From assembly GCA_913031575.1 (NCBI GenBank), contig CAJWEV010000002.1:48866-112865 (forward strand): 64,000 nucleotides of DNA, given 5' to 3'. The DNA comes from an uncultured Halieaceae bacterium. GTDB taxonomy: Bacteria; Pseudomonadota; Gammaproteobacteria; Pseudomonadales; Halieaceae. The translations under genes were made by a program, and so were the position numbers. The notes under the pieces were generated by a model. The model was given only the letters and a program-made list of their open reading frames with translations. It was not told where the DNA came from and did not search any database. Positions 1-9,031 of this stretch are shown here, in pieces. Positions within the stretch are counted from its first letter, which is position 1, and every line of letters begins with the position of its first letter.

Positions 1-1307
1 GGCCCGCCTAGCACGATCAGCTTGGCGCCGGCGTCAAAAGATGGCTTGTCGACGTGTTCAACTTTGATGTTTCCAAAGCCCCCCGCAACCATAATGGGCT
101 TATGATAGCCACGCACACCCTCGCTGGTAGCGACCTCGAACGTACGGAAGTAACCACCCAAGTTGGGTCGGCCAAACTCGTTATTAAACGCCGCGGCTCC
201 AAGCGGACCATCCGTCATGATTTGAAGCGGCGTCACAATGCGGTCGGGCTTTCCGTAACCCAACTCCCAAGGCCGGGGATATTGCGGTAAATTGAGATGT
301 GACACGGTAAATCCACACAGACCGGCCTTTGGCCGAGAACCGCGGCCGACCGCACCTTCATCACGAATCTCGCCTCCCGAGCCTGTGCCCGCGCCCGCAA
401 AGGGTGCGATCGCCGTTGGATGATTATGTGTCTCCACCTTCATCAGCAGCGCAATGGACTCGTTGTGATAGGACCAAGTTTGAGACGCGGGCTCTGGATA
501 GAAACGCCCAGCCGTGTGGCCCGACACCACTGCCGCGTTATCGGCATAAGCAGATAGCACGTTCTCTCCGCTTTGCTGGTAGGTGTTCTTGATCATGCCA
601 AACAATGACCAGGGCTGATCGACACCATCAATAGCCCATGACGCGTTGAAGATCTTGTGCCGGCAATGCTCGGAGTTTGCCTGTGCAAACATCATCAACT
701 CGGTATCCGAGGGGTCTCTACCAAGATCCGTAAATGCGTCCACCAAATAATCGATTTCGTCTTCCGCAAGTGCCAGTCCCAGAGATGCGTTTGCCGTTAC
801 CAGTGCTGCACGACCTTCGTCGTTCACGGGGACCGTTGAGAGCGCCCGCGGTTCAATGTCCTCGAAGAGGCCCTCTACTTCCTCTATCGAATCTAATGCC
901 ACCTCGACCATGCGGTCATGTAACAATGCCTTGGCTTGAGCCGCATGCTGTGATTGGTGTAGGTCATGCAAAACATAAACGACTGCGCGCTCGATCCGCT
1001 TGACACCCTCGAAACCACAATTTTGCGCAATGTTGGTCGCCTTGCTCGCCCAAGGCGAGATCGTACCAAAGCGAGGCGCCACAACCACAACCTCCCGCTC
1101 CCCAAGTTCATCGCCATTCGGCTCGGCACTCGTCCCTGGCTGAAGCAATGCTGCCAGCTTATTGCCATCAACACCGTCTGCTGCATCGATCGCGTAAACA
1201 AAGAACGCCTTACTCAATGTGAGCGAAGGATCAAGTTCGGTGATCTGTGCAGATAAGCGGGAAAAACGCGGCGCGGACAGCGCGACGGATCCGGGCAAAA
1301 GCAGCAT
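1..1307 (-). CDS. purL: phosphoribosylformylglycinamidine synthase, N-terminal part
   Basis: Fourth step of purine synthesis: ATP- and glutamine-dependent conversion of FGAR to FGAM in the cytoplasm. The frame runs off the left edge of the window, so only about 435 of the roughly 1300 residues of the large gammaproteobacterial PurL are present. The N-terminus reads [18 protein letters not shown], and the family motif [14 protein letters not shown] is seen near 640-690. At the window edge the protein reads [11 protein letters not shown], typical of the start of the first synthase ATP-binding half. It diverges from mltF with about 90 bp between, the same arrangement as in Escherichia and Pseudomonas. 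No PurR-like operator was recognised in that gap. Confidence 0.96.
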   Translation of the reverse strand, partial: MLLLPGSVALSAPRFSRLSAQITELDPSLTLSKAFFVYAIDAADGVDGNKLAALLQPGTSAEPNGDELGEREVVVVAPRFGTISPWASKATNIAQNCGFEGVKRIERAVVYVLHDLHQSQHAAQAKALLHDRMVEVALDSIEEVEGLFEDIEPRALSTVPVNDEGRAALVTANASLGLALAEDEIDYLVDAFTDLGRDPSDTELMMFAQANSEHCRHKIFNASWAIDGVDQPWSLFGMIKNTYQQSGENVLSAYADNAAVVSGHTAGRFYPEPASQTWSYHNESIALLMKVETHNHPTAIAPFAGAGTGSGGEIRDEGAVGRGSRPKAGLCGFTVSHLNLPQYPRPWELGYGKPDRIVTPLQIMTDGPLGAAAFNNEFGRPNLGGYFRTFEVATSEGVRGYHKPIMVAGGFGNIKVEHVDKPSFDAGAKLIVLGG

Positions 1308-1397
1308 GAGTAAGTCCTAAGAAAGCTCCTGCATATCATAACGTGCGAACGCCTCTGGGTGAATGTTCAACATCCGGATCTGAGCTACACTGGCTTT

Positions 1398-2816
1398 ATG
1401 AGACGTCTGCTTTTCACAGCATTACTCGGACTGGCTGGCTGCACCGATCCATCGGTCCTAGGGAACCTTCAGCCTGATGGTGAATTAGTTGTTGTCACGC
1501 GCAATGGCCCTACCACCTATTATCTGGGAGCTGATCAGCCTGCGGGGTTTGAATATGAGCTCGTGAGCGCTTTCGCCGAGTCTCAGGGTATGCGCCTTAG
1601 AGTAAAAGTCGCGTTCACCTTGGAAGAGGTATTTGAAGTGCTGCATCGGGGAGAGGCGCATATTGCCGCTGCAGGCCTCACCGAATCGTCCGAGCGGAAT
1701 TTACTGTTTGAATCCACACAGTCTTACCTTGAGCAACACCCAGTCGTGGTCTATAAGGCGGGTCAGTATCGACCCCGAAGCATCGATGATTTGTCTGATC
1801 TAGACATCGTAATCTTGCAAGGCAGTCAACACGCAATGCGGCTCACCTCCTTACAGGAGTTGAATCCCGAGATTCGTTGGCGTGTTCTTGAAACCGCAGA
1901 GTCCAGCGCAGTCTTAAAAGCGATTGACAGCGAAGAGGCGCAGGTCGCTCTATTGGACTCGAGCGAGTTCTCAATGCAACAGCGACTGTATCCAAGAGTC
2001 GCCGAGGCGTTTGAGCTGCAGGAGACGCTCAAGACTGTCTGGTATCTCGGTAGTGATCCCCGTTCTAGTGAGTGGCGCAATAAAGTTGATGACTTTCTAA
2101 CTGTGGTGATCGAGGACGGCACGCTCGAGCGAATGCGAGAAGCCTATTTTGGGAACGTTGCCAATGCATCGAGAATCGAATCATTCACGTTTCAGAGGGC
2201 CGTGGAAACCAGCCTGCCAGAATGGCAGCCGCTGATTGACCGAGTGGCCGACGAATTCCGACTCGACTGGCGGTTACTCGCCGCTATCAGCTATCAGGAA
2301 TCACATTGGAACCCCAAAGCAAAATCACCCACAGGCGTTAGAGGCATGATGATGCTGACACGGCCCACCGCGCGAGAGATGGGGGTCAAAAATCGGCTGG
2401 ACCCAGAGCAAAGCCTGCGGGGTGGTGCACGGTTTTTAAGGAGCTTGCTTCGACGACTCCCCAACGATATCGATGATCCTGATAGAACATGGATGGCTCT
2501 AGCGGCCTATAACGTAGGCATGGCGCATTTAGAGGAAGCGCGGCGTCTAACTGAGGGCAACGGAGGCGACCCACACCTCTGGCAGGACGTGCGGAAACAC
2601 TTACCTGACCTTCAAAACCCTGACATTTACCCTCAGCTACGGCATGGCTTTGCACGCGGTGAGGAAGCGGTTACCTATGTAGATAACATTCGCCACTACT
2701 TCGTGACCTTGCAACTCCTAGATATTCCTGACAACGGCGTCGCGCCGCCCCTCGACTTAAAAATCCTGACCGCACAAGCCAACGAGCTGCTCCGCTGGAA
2801 TCCACTCAGTCTTTGA
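1398..2816 (+). CDS. mltF: membrane-bound lytic murein transglycosylase F
   Basis: Outer-membrane lipoprotein that cleaves peptidoglycan glycan strands, forming 1,6-anhydromuramic ends. I chose ATG 1398 over an in-frame GTG at 1359 because it places a lipoprotein signal directly at the start: MRRLLFTALLGLAGC, with the lipobox Cys at residue 15. A substrate-binding-protein-like domain (about residues 25-250) is followed by an SLT domain with the catalytic Glu in AISYQESHWNPKAKS and the later AAYNVGMAHLEEAR motif. At 472 aa it is the usual MltF size. It lies between purL and tadA as in other gammaproteobacteria. Confidence 0.95.
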   Translation: MRRLLFTALLGLAGCTDPSVLGNLQPDGELVVVTRNGPTTYYLGADQPAGFEYELVSAFAESQGMRLRVKVAFTLEEVFEVLHRGEAHIAAAGLTESSERNLLFESTQSYLEQHPVVVYKAGQYRPRSIDDLSDLDIVILQGSQHAMRLTSLQELNPEIRWRVLETAESSAVLKAIDSEEAQVALLDSSEFSMQQRLYPRVAEAFELQETLKTVWYLGSDPRSSEWRNKVDDFLTVVIEDGTLERMREAYFGNVANASRIESFTFQRAVETSLPEWQPLIDRVADEFRLDWRLLAAISYQESHWNPKAKSPTGVRGMMMLTRPTAREMGVKNRLDPEQSLRGGARFLRSLLRRLPNDIDDPDRTWMALAAYNVGMAHLEEARRLTEGNGGDPHLWQDVRKHLPDLQNPDIYPQLRHGFARGEEAVTYVDNIRHYFVTLQLLDIPDNGVAPPLDLKILTAQANELLRWNPLSL

Positions 2817-2830
2817 GCTAGCAGTGTGGC

Positions 2831-3085
2831 CTACTCGGACGATGCTTCTTGTCTTTGCTTTTCACAGCTGAACATGCCAGTGACCACCAACAGCGACATG
2901 GCGAGTGAGAAGGTATAAGACTGGCAATCCTCTCTGGGAAAGCCGAGACCACCAGTAAAGTAGCCCGGAATGTCCCGCAAAATTAAGTTGCAAATTTCAT
3001 CACCGAAGACTAAGTAAATCTGATATTCAATCTTCGCCTTTCTGACAAATTCCGCTCCCCACGCACAGAAAAGAGCAAAATTCGG
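2831..3085 (-). pseudogene. open frame without a usual start, possible gene remnant
   Basis: The gap between mltF and tadA holds an 84-codon stop-free frame on the minus strand. Its protein-like stretch includes VFGDEICNLILRDIPGYF, then a hydrophobic segment SLAMSLLVVTGMF and a polar end CEKQRQEASSE. No ATG starts the full frame. The only ATG falls late, before the hydrophobic segment, though a TTG at the LRDIPGYF position could serve. I do not recognise the family. It may be a decayed small membrane protein, a short gene with a rare start, or chance. Confidence 0.25.
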
Positions 3086-3111
3086 TTAGTCGCGAAGAGC
3101 TTTCTCTTTAT

Positions 3112-3576
3112 TTAGCTGCGACGCGATTTAAAAAAGTCGCGCAATAGGTGCGCGCTCTCCGTTGCCATCAGCCCCTGCTGCCACATGACGCGGTGGTTGA
3201 GCGCGGGATTATCCAGCACGCAACTTGTGCTAATTACTGCTCCAGCCTTAGGCTCCTTCGCTGCAAACACTAGCCGCTTCACACGGGCGTGAACCAGGGT
3301 GCCGCAGCACATAGTGCACGGCTCAAGTGTTACGAAAAGCTCGCAATCCGGAAGCCGATAATTATCGAGCATTTGTCCCGCCTTTCTCAGAGCCAGAACT
3401 TCAGCATGCGCAGACGGATCATTGAAGGTGATCTGACGGTTACACTCGAGTGCAATGATTTCTCCGTCAAGCACAACCACGGCACCCACAGGCACCTCAC
3501 CGAGGGAGGCCGCTCGCTCCGCTTCCTCCATGGCACGCGCCATAAACTGTTGGTCCGATTCGGAAAACTCGTTCAC
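3112..3576 (-). CDS. tadA: tRNA-specific adenosine deaminase
   Basis: Deaminates A34 to inosine in tRNA-Arg(ACG), allowing one anticodon to read CGU, CGC and CGA. The zinc deaminase signature is intact: HAE (in DPSAHAEVLAL) with the catalytic Glu, and PCTMCCG supplying the two Cys ligands. I chose the GTG at 3576 because it overlaps the stop of the upstream glycosylase gene as GTGA, the usual form of translational coupling. A GTG further upstream at 3606 is also open. With this start the protein is 154 aa, close to the family norm of about 160. Confidence 0.93.
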   Translation of the reverse strand: MNEFSESDQQFMARAMEEAERAASLGEVPVGAVVVLDGEIIALECNRQITFNDPSAHAEVLALRKAGQMLDNYRLPDCELFVTLEPCTMCCGTLVHARVKRLVFAAKEPKAGAVISTSCVLDNPALNHRVMWQQGLMATESAHLLRDFFKSRRS

Positions 3577-4199
3577 AAGGGCTCTGCTGTACAAAATCGC
3601 CAGCACAACATCGCCAACGCACTTCGGTATGGACGAAACGGTTCTCCCAGCGGCTTTAACTGACCGGGTGTGGGACGGTCCTCTAGGCCTTGGATTCGTT
3701 TGAATCCCTCTCTGACGGCCAAGTCACCCACCGGCCAAATATCCGGTCGGCCCAATGAAAACATAAGATACATATGAGCTGACCACTCACCAAACCCCTT
3801 GATGGCAGTAATAGCAGCCATCGCATCATCATCGGCCAGCTTGGGCAGTGTTGCCAGCGAAAACTGGCCAGAGGCCTCGGCAGTGGCCAAGGACCGCAAA
3901 TAACTTACTTTTTGCCGAGACAAGCCAGCACCGCGCAAGTCTTCTTCCGGACAATCCAATACTGATTCGGCAGTCAGATCACCGCCCAAAGTATCGACTA
4001 ACTTACGTGTAATGGACGCTGCAGCGGCAACACTCACCTGCTGACCGACAACAATCCGCGCCAATGTCGCGAACGAATGATCTCGCCGACGCTCTTCAGG
4101 GTAGCCCACTTGTGCCACTGCACGGGCTATACGCTCGTGATCGCTGGCCAATGCCTCGAGAGCACGCGCAATATCCGTACTGGCAAGCTGATATACCAT
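3573..4199 (-). CDS. DNA-3-methyladenine glycosylase II (AlkA-type, HhH-GPD)
   Basis: Base-excision repair glycosylase predicted to remove alkylated purines from DNA. It has 208 residues with the helix-hairpin-helix segment IKGFGEWSAHMYLMFSL, followed by WPVGDLAVREG, whose Asp is the catalytic residue of the HhH-GPD superfamily. There is no N-terminal Ada regulatory domain and no iron-sulphur Cys cluster, so it is neither an Ada-AlkA fusion nor a Nth/MutY enzyme. It is the first gene of a two-gene unit with tadA, overlapping it by four bases. Substrate range cannot be read from the sequence. Confidence 0.85.
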   Translation of the reverse strand: MVYQLASTDIARALEALASDHERIARAVAQVGYPEERRRDHSFATLARIVVGQQVSVAAAASITRKLVDTLGGDLTAESVLDCPEEDLRGAGLSRQKVSYLRSLATAEASGQFSLATLPKLADDDAMAAITAIKGFGEWSAHMYLMFSLGRPDIWPVGDLAVREGFKRIQGLEDRPTPGQLKPLGEPFRPYRSALAMLCWRFCTAEPL

Positions 4200-4286
4200 G
4201 CTTTAGTCGTATTCCGGGTAACCAAGATACGCGTGGGTGCGGGCAACTGACCAAAGCAAAACACCTTGCGTCAGCATCAACACGAC

Positions 4287-4664
4287 TTAGGTACTCGTTT
4301 CGTTCATTATTTGCTGAGCCGCTACAAAGGCGACGATCAGTGTCAGTATCTCAATAACAATAGGCTCAATAGTCATGTCACCACCATGAATCAGGGCCGC
4401 GATGACTCTCGCAGGAGCAACGAGACCCACCAGTGACCCGCCGATCAGGATCATCGTGGCGTCGCGCTTGAGTCCGCCCGCAATAAGCAAAAAGCCACTA
4501 CCCAGAAAAAAAGCAGTGCTGTCGCCAATTTGCGTTGTCAGTGCCGCACCGGTGAGCAGTTCACTGGTGAGGGCGGTCGCGGCCATCTCAGGGGCGAATA
4601 CCCAGAGCACACCTATAATAAAAAGCGGAATACCGAGAACCACAGGTCCATACTTAGCAAACAT
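4287..4664 (-). CDS. small integral membrane protein, four predicted TM helices
   Basis: A 125-residue protein dominated by four hydrophobic segments: near residues 5-25 (VVLGIPLFIIGVLWVF), 48-66 (AFFLGSGFLLIAGGL), 72-92 (MILIGGSLVGLVAP) and 103-119 (IVIEILTLIVAFVA). The start is set by a GGGAG ribosome binding site eight bases before ATG 4664; a TTG six bases upstream is a poorer choice. It resembles generic small inner-membrane proteins of the DUF4345 kind, but I cannot assign it to a family with certainty. It follows fusA2 on the same strand, separated by a strong terminator, so it is probably its own unit. Confidence 0.7.
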   Translation of the reverse strand: MFAKYGPVVLGIPLFIIGVLWVFAPEMAATALTSELLTGAALTTQIGDSTAFFLGSGFLLIAGGLKRDATMILIGGSLVGLVAPARVIAALIHGGDMTIEPIVIEILTLIVAFVAAQQIMNETST

Positions 4665-4740
4665 GATCAAACTCCCAGAGCTTGTTATTCGAATTGGGTT
4701 TACTTTCTCCGGATGACCTGCCGATGTAAAGCCCGAGGCA

Positions 4741-4767
4741 AAAAAAAGCCCCGCTTTGGCGGGGCTT
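4741..4767 (-). terminator. rho-independent terminator of fusA2
   Basis: A nine-base-pair stem (AAGCCCCGC / GCGGGGCTT) with a four-base loop lies 20 bases past the fusA2 stop. On the minus strand it is followed by a run of seven T. Confidence 0.9.
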
Positions 4768-4786
4768 CTTCAACAGTGTGGTTAGC

Positions 4787-6880
4787 TTACTTGGCCTTTG
4801 CTTCCTTGCGTGCTTTGGCCTCCTCGATAACCGCAGTTGCCACACTCGCTGGACAGGGCAAGTAGTGTGAGAACTCCATAGAGAACTGACCACGACCTGA
4901 TGTCATTGTACGAAGCGAACCGATGTAGCCGAACATCTCTGCCAAGGGCACGTCTGCTTTTACGCGGACACCGGTTGTACCTGCTTCCTGGTCCTTAATC
5001 ATGCCACGGCGCCGGTTCAAATCACCGATGACATCACCCACGTGGTCGTCCGGCGTAAACACATCAACCTTCATGATCGGCTCGATCAGCTGCGGTCCAG
5101 CTTTGGGCATACTCTGACGGTATGCACCCTTGGCCGCTAACTCGAAGGCTATTGCCGATGAGTCAACCGCGTGGAAGCCACCGTCGTAGAGTTCAACCGC
5201 GACATCCAAAACGGGGAAGCCTGCTAATGGGCCTTCTTCCATCATAACCAGGAAGCCCTTCTCAATGGCTGGGAAGAATTCCTTCGGCACGTTTCCGCCA
5301 ACAACACTAGACGTGAAGACATAGCCGTCACCTGGCTGTCCGGGTGTGATGCGGTAATCGATCTTACCGAACTGACCTGAACCACCCGACTGCTTCTTAT
5401 GTGTGTAGCTGTCTTCGATAGCCTGAGTGATCGTCTCCCGGTAGGCTACCTGCGGCTGACCAACCTCGAGCTCGACACCATAGGTGCGGCGCAAAATATC
5501 GATCTTGATGTCCAGGTGAAGCTCACCCATACCCTTCAAGATGGTCTCACCGGAATCTTCGTCAGTTTCGACACGGAACGAGGGATCTTCCGCAATCATC
5601 TTGCCGATCGCGATTCCCATCTTCTCAGATCCACCCTTGTCCTTGGGTGCAACTGCAATCGAAATTACAGGATCGGGGAAGACCATGGCTTCAAGCGTGC
5701 AGGGTGAATTAGTAGAACACAGTGTATGTCCGGTCTGAACGTTCTTCATGCCGATACAAGCGAAAATGTCACCCGCTTGCGCCACGTCAATTTCCGTTCT
5801 GTCATCAGCGTGCATTTCCACCATTCGGCCAATTCGCTCAGTCTTGCCCGTAGCCGAATTAAGAATGGTGTCGCCTTTCTTCATCATGCCTGAGTAAACG
5901 CGGATGAAGGTAAGAGCCCCAAAGCGATCGTCCATAATCTTAAATGCAAGCGCTCGCAATGGCTCGCTCACGTCAACCTTAGCAACATCACCCGTAGGCT
6001 CGCCCTCCTCGTCGGTCAGCGGCTGCGGATCAACTTCGGTTGGGCTCGGTAGGTAGTCGACAACCGCGTCTAGTACCAACTGGATACCTTTGTTCTTGAA
6101 TGCACTTCCGCAAAATGTGGGGAAGAAGTGCATGGTGCGCGTACCTTCGCGGATACAACGCTTGATGGCCTCGATGGAGGGCGTCTCGCCTTCCATGTAT
6201 TCCATCATCAGATCATCGTCCATCTCAACGGCGGCTTCGATGAGCTGCTCGTGGTAGCTCTCAACATCGTCTGCCATGTCAGCGGGCACATCAACAACTT
6301 CATAATTTTCTGGTAGCCCAGAATCGTCCCAGACGTAAGCCTTTTTAGTGAGTACGTCCACAACGCCTACAAAATCATCTTCTCTGCCAATAGGCAATGT
6401 CATGACCAGTGGATTTGCAGCGAGCACATCGCGCACCTGATCAACCACTCGATAAAAATCCGCACCAAGGCGGTCGAGCTTGTTGACGAAGATCAAGCGA
6501 GCTACTTCAGACTCGTTGGCGTAGCGCCAGTTTGTTTCTGACTGCGGCTCAACACCACCGGAACCACAGAAAACACCAACACCACCATCGAGTACTTTCA
6601 GAGAACGATAAACCTCGACCGTGAAATCGACGTGTCCAGGCGTATCAATGATGTTCATGCGGTGATCTTTCCAGAAACATGTTGTCGCAGCAGACTGAAT
6701 GGTAATGCCGCGCTCCTGCTCCTGTTCCATGAAGTCCGTGGTAGCCGCACCATCGTGTACTTCACCAGTTTTGTGAATCTTGCCGGTGAGTTTCAAGATG
6801 CGCTCAGTAGTAGTGGTTTTACCCGCGTCTACGTGCGCGAAAATACCGATGTTACGGTACGTGGATAAATCTGCAGACAT
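4787..6880 (-). CDS. fusA2: elongation factor G, stand-alone second copy
   Basis: Translational GTPase of 697 aa that drives tRNA-mRNA translocation or ribosome recycling. G1 is [16 protein letters not shown]3 is DTPGHVDFT and G4 is NKLD, followed by the EF-G domains II-V. It is not next to rpsL, rpsG or tuf, where the main fusA lies. Its N-terminal wording ([15 protein letters not shown], then [16 protein letters not shown]) matches what I know of the second EF-G of Shewanella, Vibrio and marine gammaproteobacteria. A purine-rich AAGAAGAG site precedes the ATG. Whether it acts in elongation or only in recycling or stress cannot be decided from sequence. Confidence 0.9.
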   Translation of the reverse strand: MSADLSTYRNIGIFAHVDAGKTTTTERILKLTGKIHKTGEVHDGAATTDFMEQEQERGITIQSAATTCFWKDHRMNIIDTPGHVDFTVEVYRSLKVLDGGVGVFCGSGGVEPQSETNWRYANESEVARLIFVNKLDRLGADFYRVVDQVRDVLAANPLVMTLPIGREDDFVGVVDVLTKKAYVWDDSGLPENYEVVDVPADMADDVESYHEQLIEAAVEMDDDLMMEYMEGETPSIEAIKRCIREGTRTMHFFPTFCGSAFKNKGIQLVLDAVVDYLPSPTEVDPQPLTDEEGEPTGDVAKVDVSEPLRALAFKIMDDRFGALTFIRVYSGMMKKGDTILNSATGKTERIGRMVEMHADDRTEIDVAQAGDIFACIGMKNVQTGHTLCSTNSPCTLEAMVFPDPVISIAVAPKDKGGSEKMGIAIGKMIAEDPSFRVETDEDSGETILKGMGELHLDIKIDILRRTYGVELEVGQPQVAYRETITQAIEDSYTHKKQSGGSGQFGKIDYRITPGQPGDGYVFTSSVVGGNVPKEFFPAIEKGFLVMMEEGPLAGFPVLDVAVELYDGGFHAVDSSAIAFELAAKGAYRQSMPKAGPQLIEPIMKVDVFTPDDHVGDVIGDLNRRRGMIKDQEAGTTGVRVKADVPLAEMFGYIGSLRTMTSGRGQFSMEFSHYLPCPASVATAVIEEAKARKEAKAK

Positions 6881-7300
6881 TGTTCTCTTCTTCCAGTCGT
6901 TTACGTTAAATCAAGCGACGCGTCGCTATTCGTCGACGCATCATGCCGGCACAGCACATTTCTTTTTGCGCTGCTACGACGCCAAAATCTCATTTCTACC
7001 CGGGGAATCAAATGGGTGTGGCGGACACCCCTTGCAGTGCGGGCGCTTTTTACCACATTCAGGTGGCGAGAAGTAGGTGTTGTACGACAAAGTGATAACT
7101 TTTGACGTTACTGACCTACCTTATTCACTGTACTGGGGCTCGGGCGATGTCTGCGACCAATAATTGGTCTTGATCAGAACCAATAGTTTGGCTGGAAGCT
7201 TGAATTTCTTGGGAAATCCGACCAAAGTTTTGTAATTCTTCAGTCTCATGAAAACAAAAATGCAGAGACGGTAAATAATAAGCGCATAAGAGGTATAACT
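6881..7300. other. divergent intergenic region between fusA2 and acyl-CoA ligase
   Basis: 420 bases without a credible gene. It must hold the promoters of both flanking genes. The recognisable element is the dyad cluster at 7155-7184. An AAGAGG ribosome binding site lies just before the ATG at 7301. Confidence 0.7.
7155..7184. promoter_or_regulatory. candidate operator: 15-bp dyad plus a third half-site
   Basis: GACCAAT-A-ATTGGTC is a perfect dyad with seven-base arms at 7155-7169. A third copy of ACCAAT follows at 7179-7184, so ATTGGT and ACCAAT also face each other across ten bases centred on TGATCA. It is about 130 bases upstream of the acyl-CoA ligase. A TetR- or GntR-like regulator of fatty-acid genes would fit. 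The sequence does not match the E. coli FadR or FabR consensus as I remember them. Confidence 0.45.
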
Positions 7301-8854
7301 ATGAAGACCAATATCGGCCTGTTACTGACGAAAAGAGCCCACCTCAATCCCGATCGCGAAGCCTATGTTGAAAGCGATGGCAGTCGGCGTTACACCTTCA
7401 AAGAGTTGAACGAACGATCCAACCGCCTGGCGAATGCACTCAAGGCAAAAGGATTGAAAAAAGGTGATCGCATTGGCCTTTTGCTGATGAACTCGATTGA
7501 GTTCATGGAATCTTTCTTTGCTATTGGCAAGGTGGGTGGCGTGGTTGTTCCTCTCAACTGGCGCTTGGTCGCAGACGAACTTGAATTCATCTTGAAAGAC
7601 TCGGGTGTGAAAACGTTGATCTTCGATAACGACTTCGCAGCCACTGTGGCCGATCTTGAAGGCCGAGGCGATAAAACAGATATCAACCAGTGGCTGCATG
7701 TGCTTGGTGGGGCTTCGGACGACGCCTGCCAGCCCTTTGCGACCTCCTACGACGCCTACTGTGGCGCGTCGAGTGCTGTGGAACCAGAGTGCGGTGCCGA
7801 AGATGACGACATGCTCTACATCATGTACACGTCAGGCACGACCGGCCTGCCCAAGGGCGTGGTTCATACCCATACGACGGCCATGTGGGGCGTATTCACT
7901 ATTCACGCGACCGCAGATTATCAGTCTGGGGAGCGCTACATTGCCTGCCTACCCATGTTCCACGTGGGTGCGCTCACACCACTCACCATTAATGCCTACC
8001 ACGGTGCAACGACTTACGTTATGCGTAGCTTTGATCCAGTCGCGGCATGGGAATGTATCCAACGCGAAAAAATAACGAGCGGGTTGATGGTCCCTGCCAT
8101 GCTGAATTTCATGGTGCAGGTGCCTCACTTTGAGAATTACGACTGGTCGAGCGTGCGTACATTCATGACAGGCGCGGCACCAGTACCGGTCGCCCTGACA
8201 CAGCGATACCAGGAGATGGGCATCGACATTACACAGGTTTATGGCCTCACCGAGACCTGCGGCCCTGCCTGCCTTATGGATGCAGAAAATGCGGTTCGCA
8301 AGCCCGAGTCCTGCGGAAAGCCCTTCTTCTTTACCGAAGTCATGGTGGCTGATGAAAACGGCAATGAGTTACCCTCTGGCGTAGCCGGTGAGATGCTGGT
8401 ACGCGGCAAACACATCATGCGCGAGTATTGGAATCGATCTGATGCCACCGCCGAGACGCTGGTGAATGGTTGGCTGCGCACGGGTGACGTCGGTGTAATG
8501 GATGAAGAGGGTTTCTTTGCCATCCAGGACCGCATTAAAGACATGATTATTTCGGGTGGCGAGAACGTTTATCCTGCGGAAATTGAGGGTGTGCTTCAAA
8601 GCCATCCGGGCATTAGCGAAGCCGGCGTTATTGGTCAGAACAGTGAAAAATGGGGAGAGTCACCGCTCGCGGTGGTCGTAAAGAGTGATGACGCCTTGAC
8701 CGGTGAAGAGATTCTCGCGTTCTGTCAGGGCAAACTCGCCAAGTTCAAACAGCCCAAGACGGTCGAGTTTATCGATGTCATTCCACGTAACCCGAGTGGA
8801 AAGATTCTGAAGCGAGTGCTGAGAGAGCAGTTTCCAACCGACGCTGCCGAATAA
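7301..8854 (+). CDS. AMP-dependent acyl-CoA synthetase (fatty-acid-CoA ligase family)
   Basis: Adenylate-forming enzyme of 517 aa that activates a carboxylic acid with ATP and joins it to CoA. The P-loop YTSGTTGLPKGVV lies near residue 175, VYGLTETCGP near 310, the GWLRTGDVG motif near 390, and ISGGENVYPAEIE with the catalytic C-terminal lysine in NPSGKILKRVLRE. The length and the lack of a membrane segment favour a medium/long-chain or aromatic acid ligase rather than acetyl-CoA synthetase (about 650 aa). It is a single-gene unit, and its exact substrate cannot be read. The CYP153 gene 16 kb away would produce fatty alcohols or hydroxy acids that could enter this route, but that link is speculative. 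Confidence 0.88.
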   Translation: MKTNIGLLLTKRAHLNPDREAYVESDGSRRYTFKELNERSNRLANALKAKGLKKGDRIGLLLMNSIEFMESFFAIGKVGGVVVPLNWRLVADELEFILKDSGVKTLIFDNDFAATVADLEGRGDKTDINQWLHVLGGASDDACQPFATSYDAYCGASSAVEPECGAEDDDMLYIMYTSGTTGLPKGVVHTHTTAMWGVFTIHATADYQSGERYIACLPMFHVGALTPLTINAYHGATTYVMRSFDPVAAWECIQREKITSGLMVPAMLNFMVQVPHFENYDWSSVRTFMTGAAPVPVALTQRYQEMGIDITQVYGLTETCGPACLMDAENAVRKPESCGKPFFFTEVMVADENGNELPSGVAGEMLVRGKHIMREYWNRSDATAETLVNGWLRTGDVGVMDEEGFFAIQDRIKDMIISGGENVYPAEIEGVLQSHPGISEAGVIGQNSEKWGESPLAVVVKSDDALTGEEILAFCQGKLAKFKQPKTVEFIDVIPRNPSGKILKRVLREQFPTDAAE

Positions 8855-8956
8855 CGCTTTACCAAGTTACTCAATCAATATCGTTTAATGCCCTCTCATA
8901 CGAGAAGTCATTGCCGTTTGTGGACTCGACTGAAGCGAAGGCCTAAGGCCACGCAA

Positions 8957-8993
8957 TCGAAGCAATGCAAAAGCCGTCTAAACAATGCTTCGA
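8957..8993. terminator. possible weak bidirectional terminator
   Basis: An eight-base inverted repeat TCGAAGCA / TGCTTCGA with a 21-base loop lies between two convergent genes. There is no T-run, so termination is only suggested by position. Confidence 0.25.
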
Positions 8994-9031
8994 CGAGTTA
9001 GTGCAATCACCCGAGCATCGCACTAGCAACC

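Noticed and set aside
54..1256. Several open frames on both strands in the first 1.3 kb
   Set aside because: The region is fully explained by purL, which lacks a stop in the window; the others are shadow frames.
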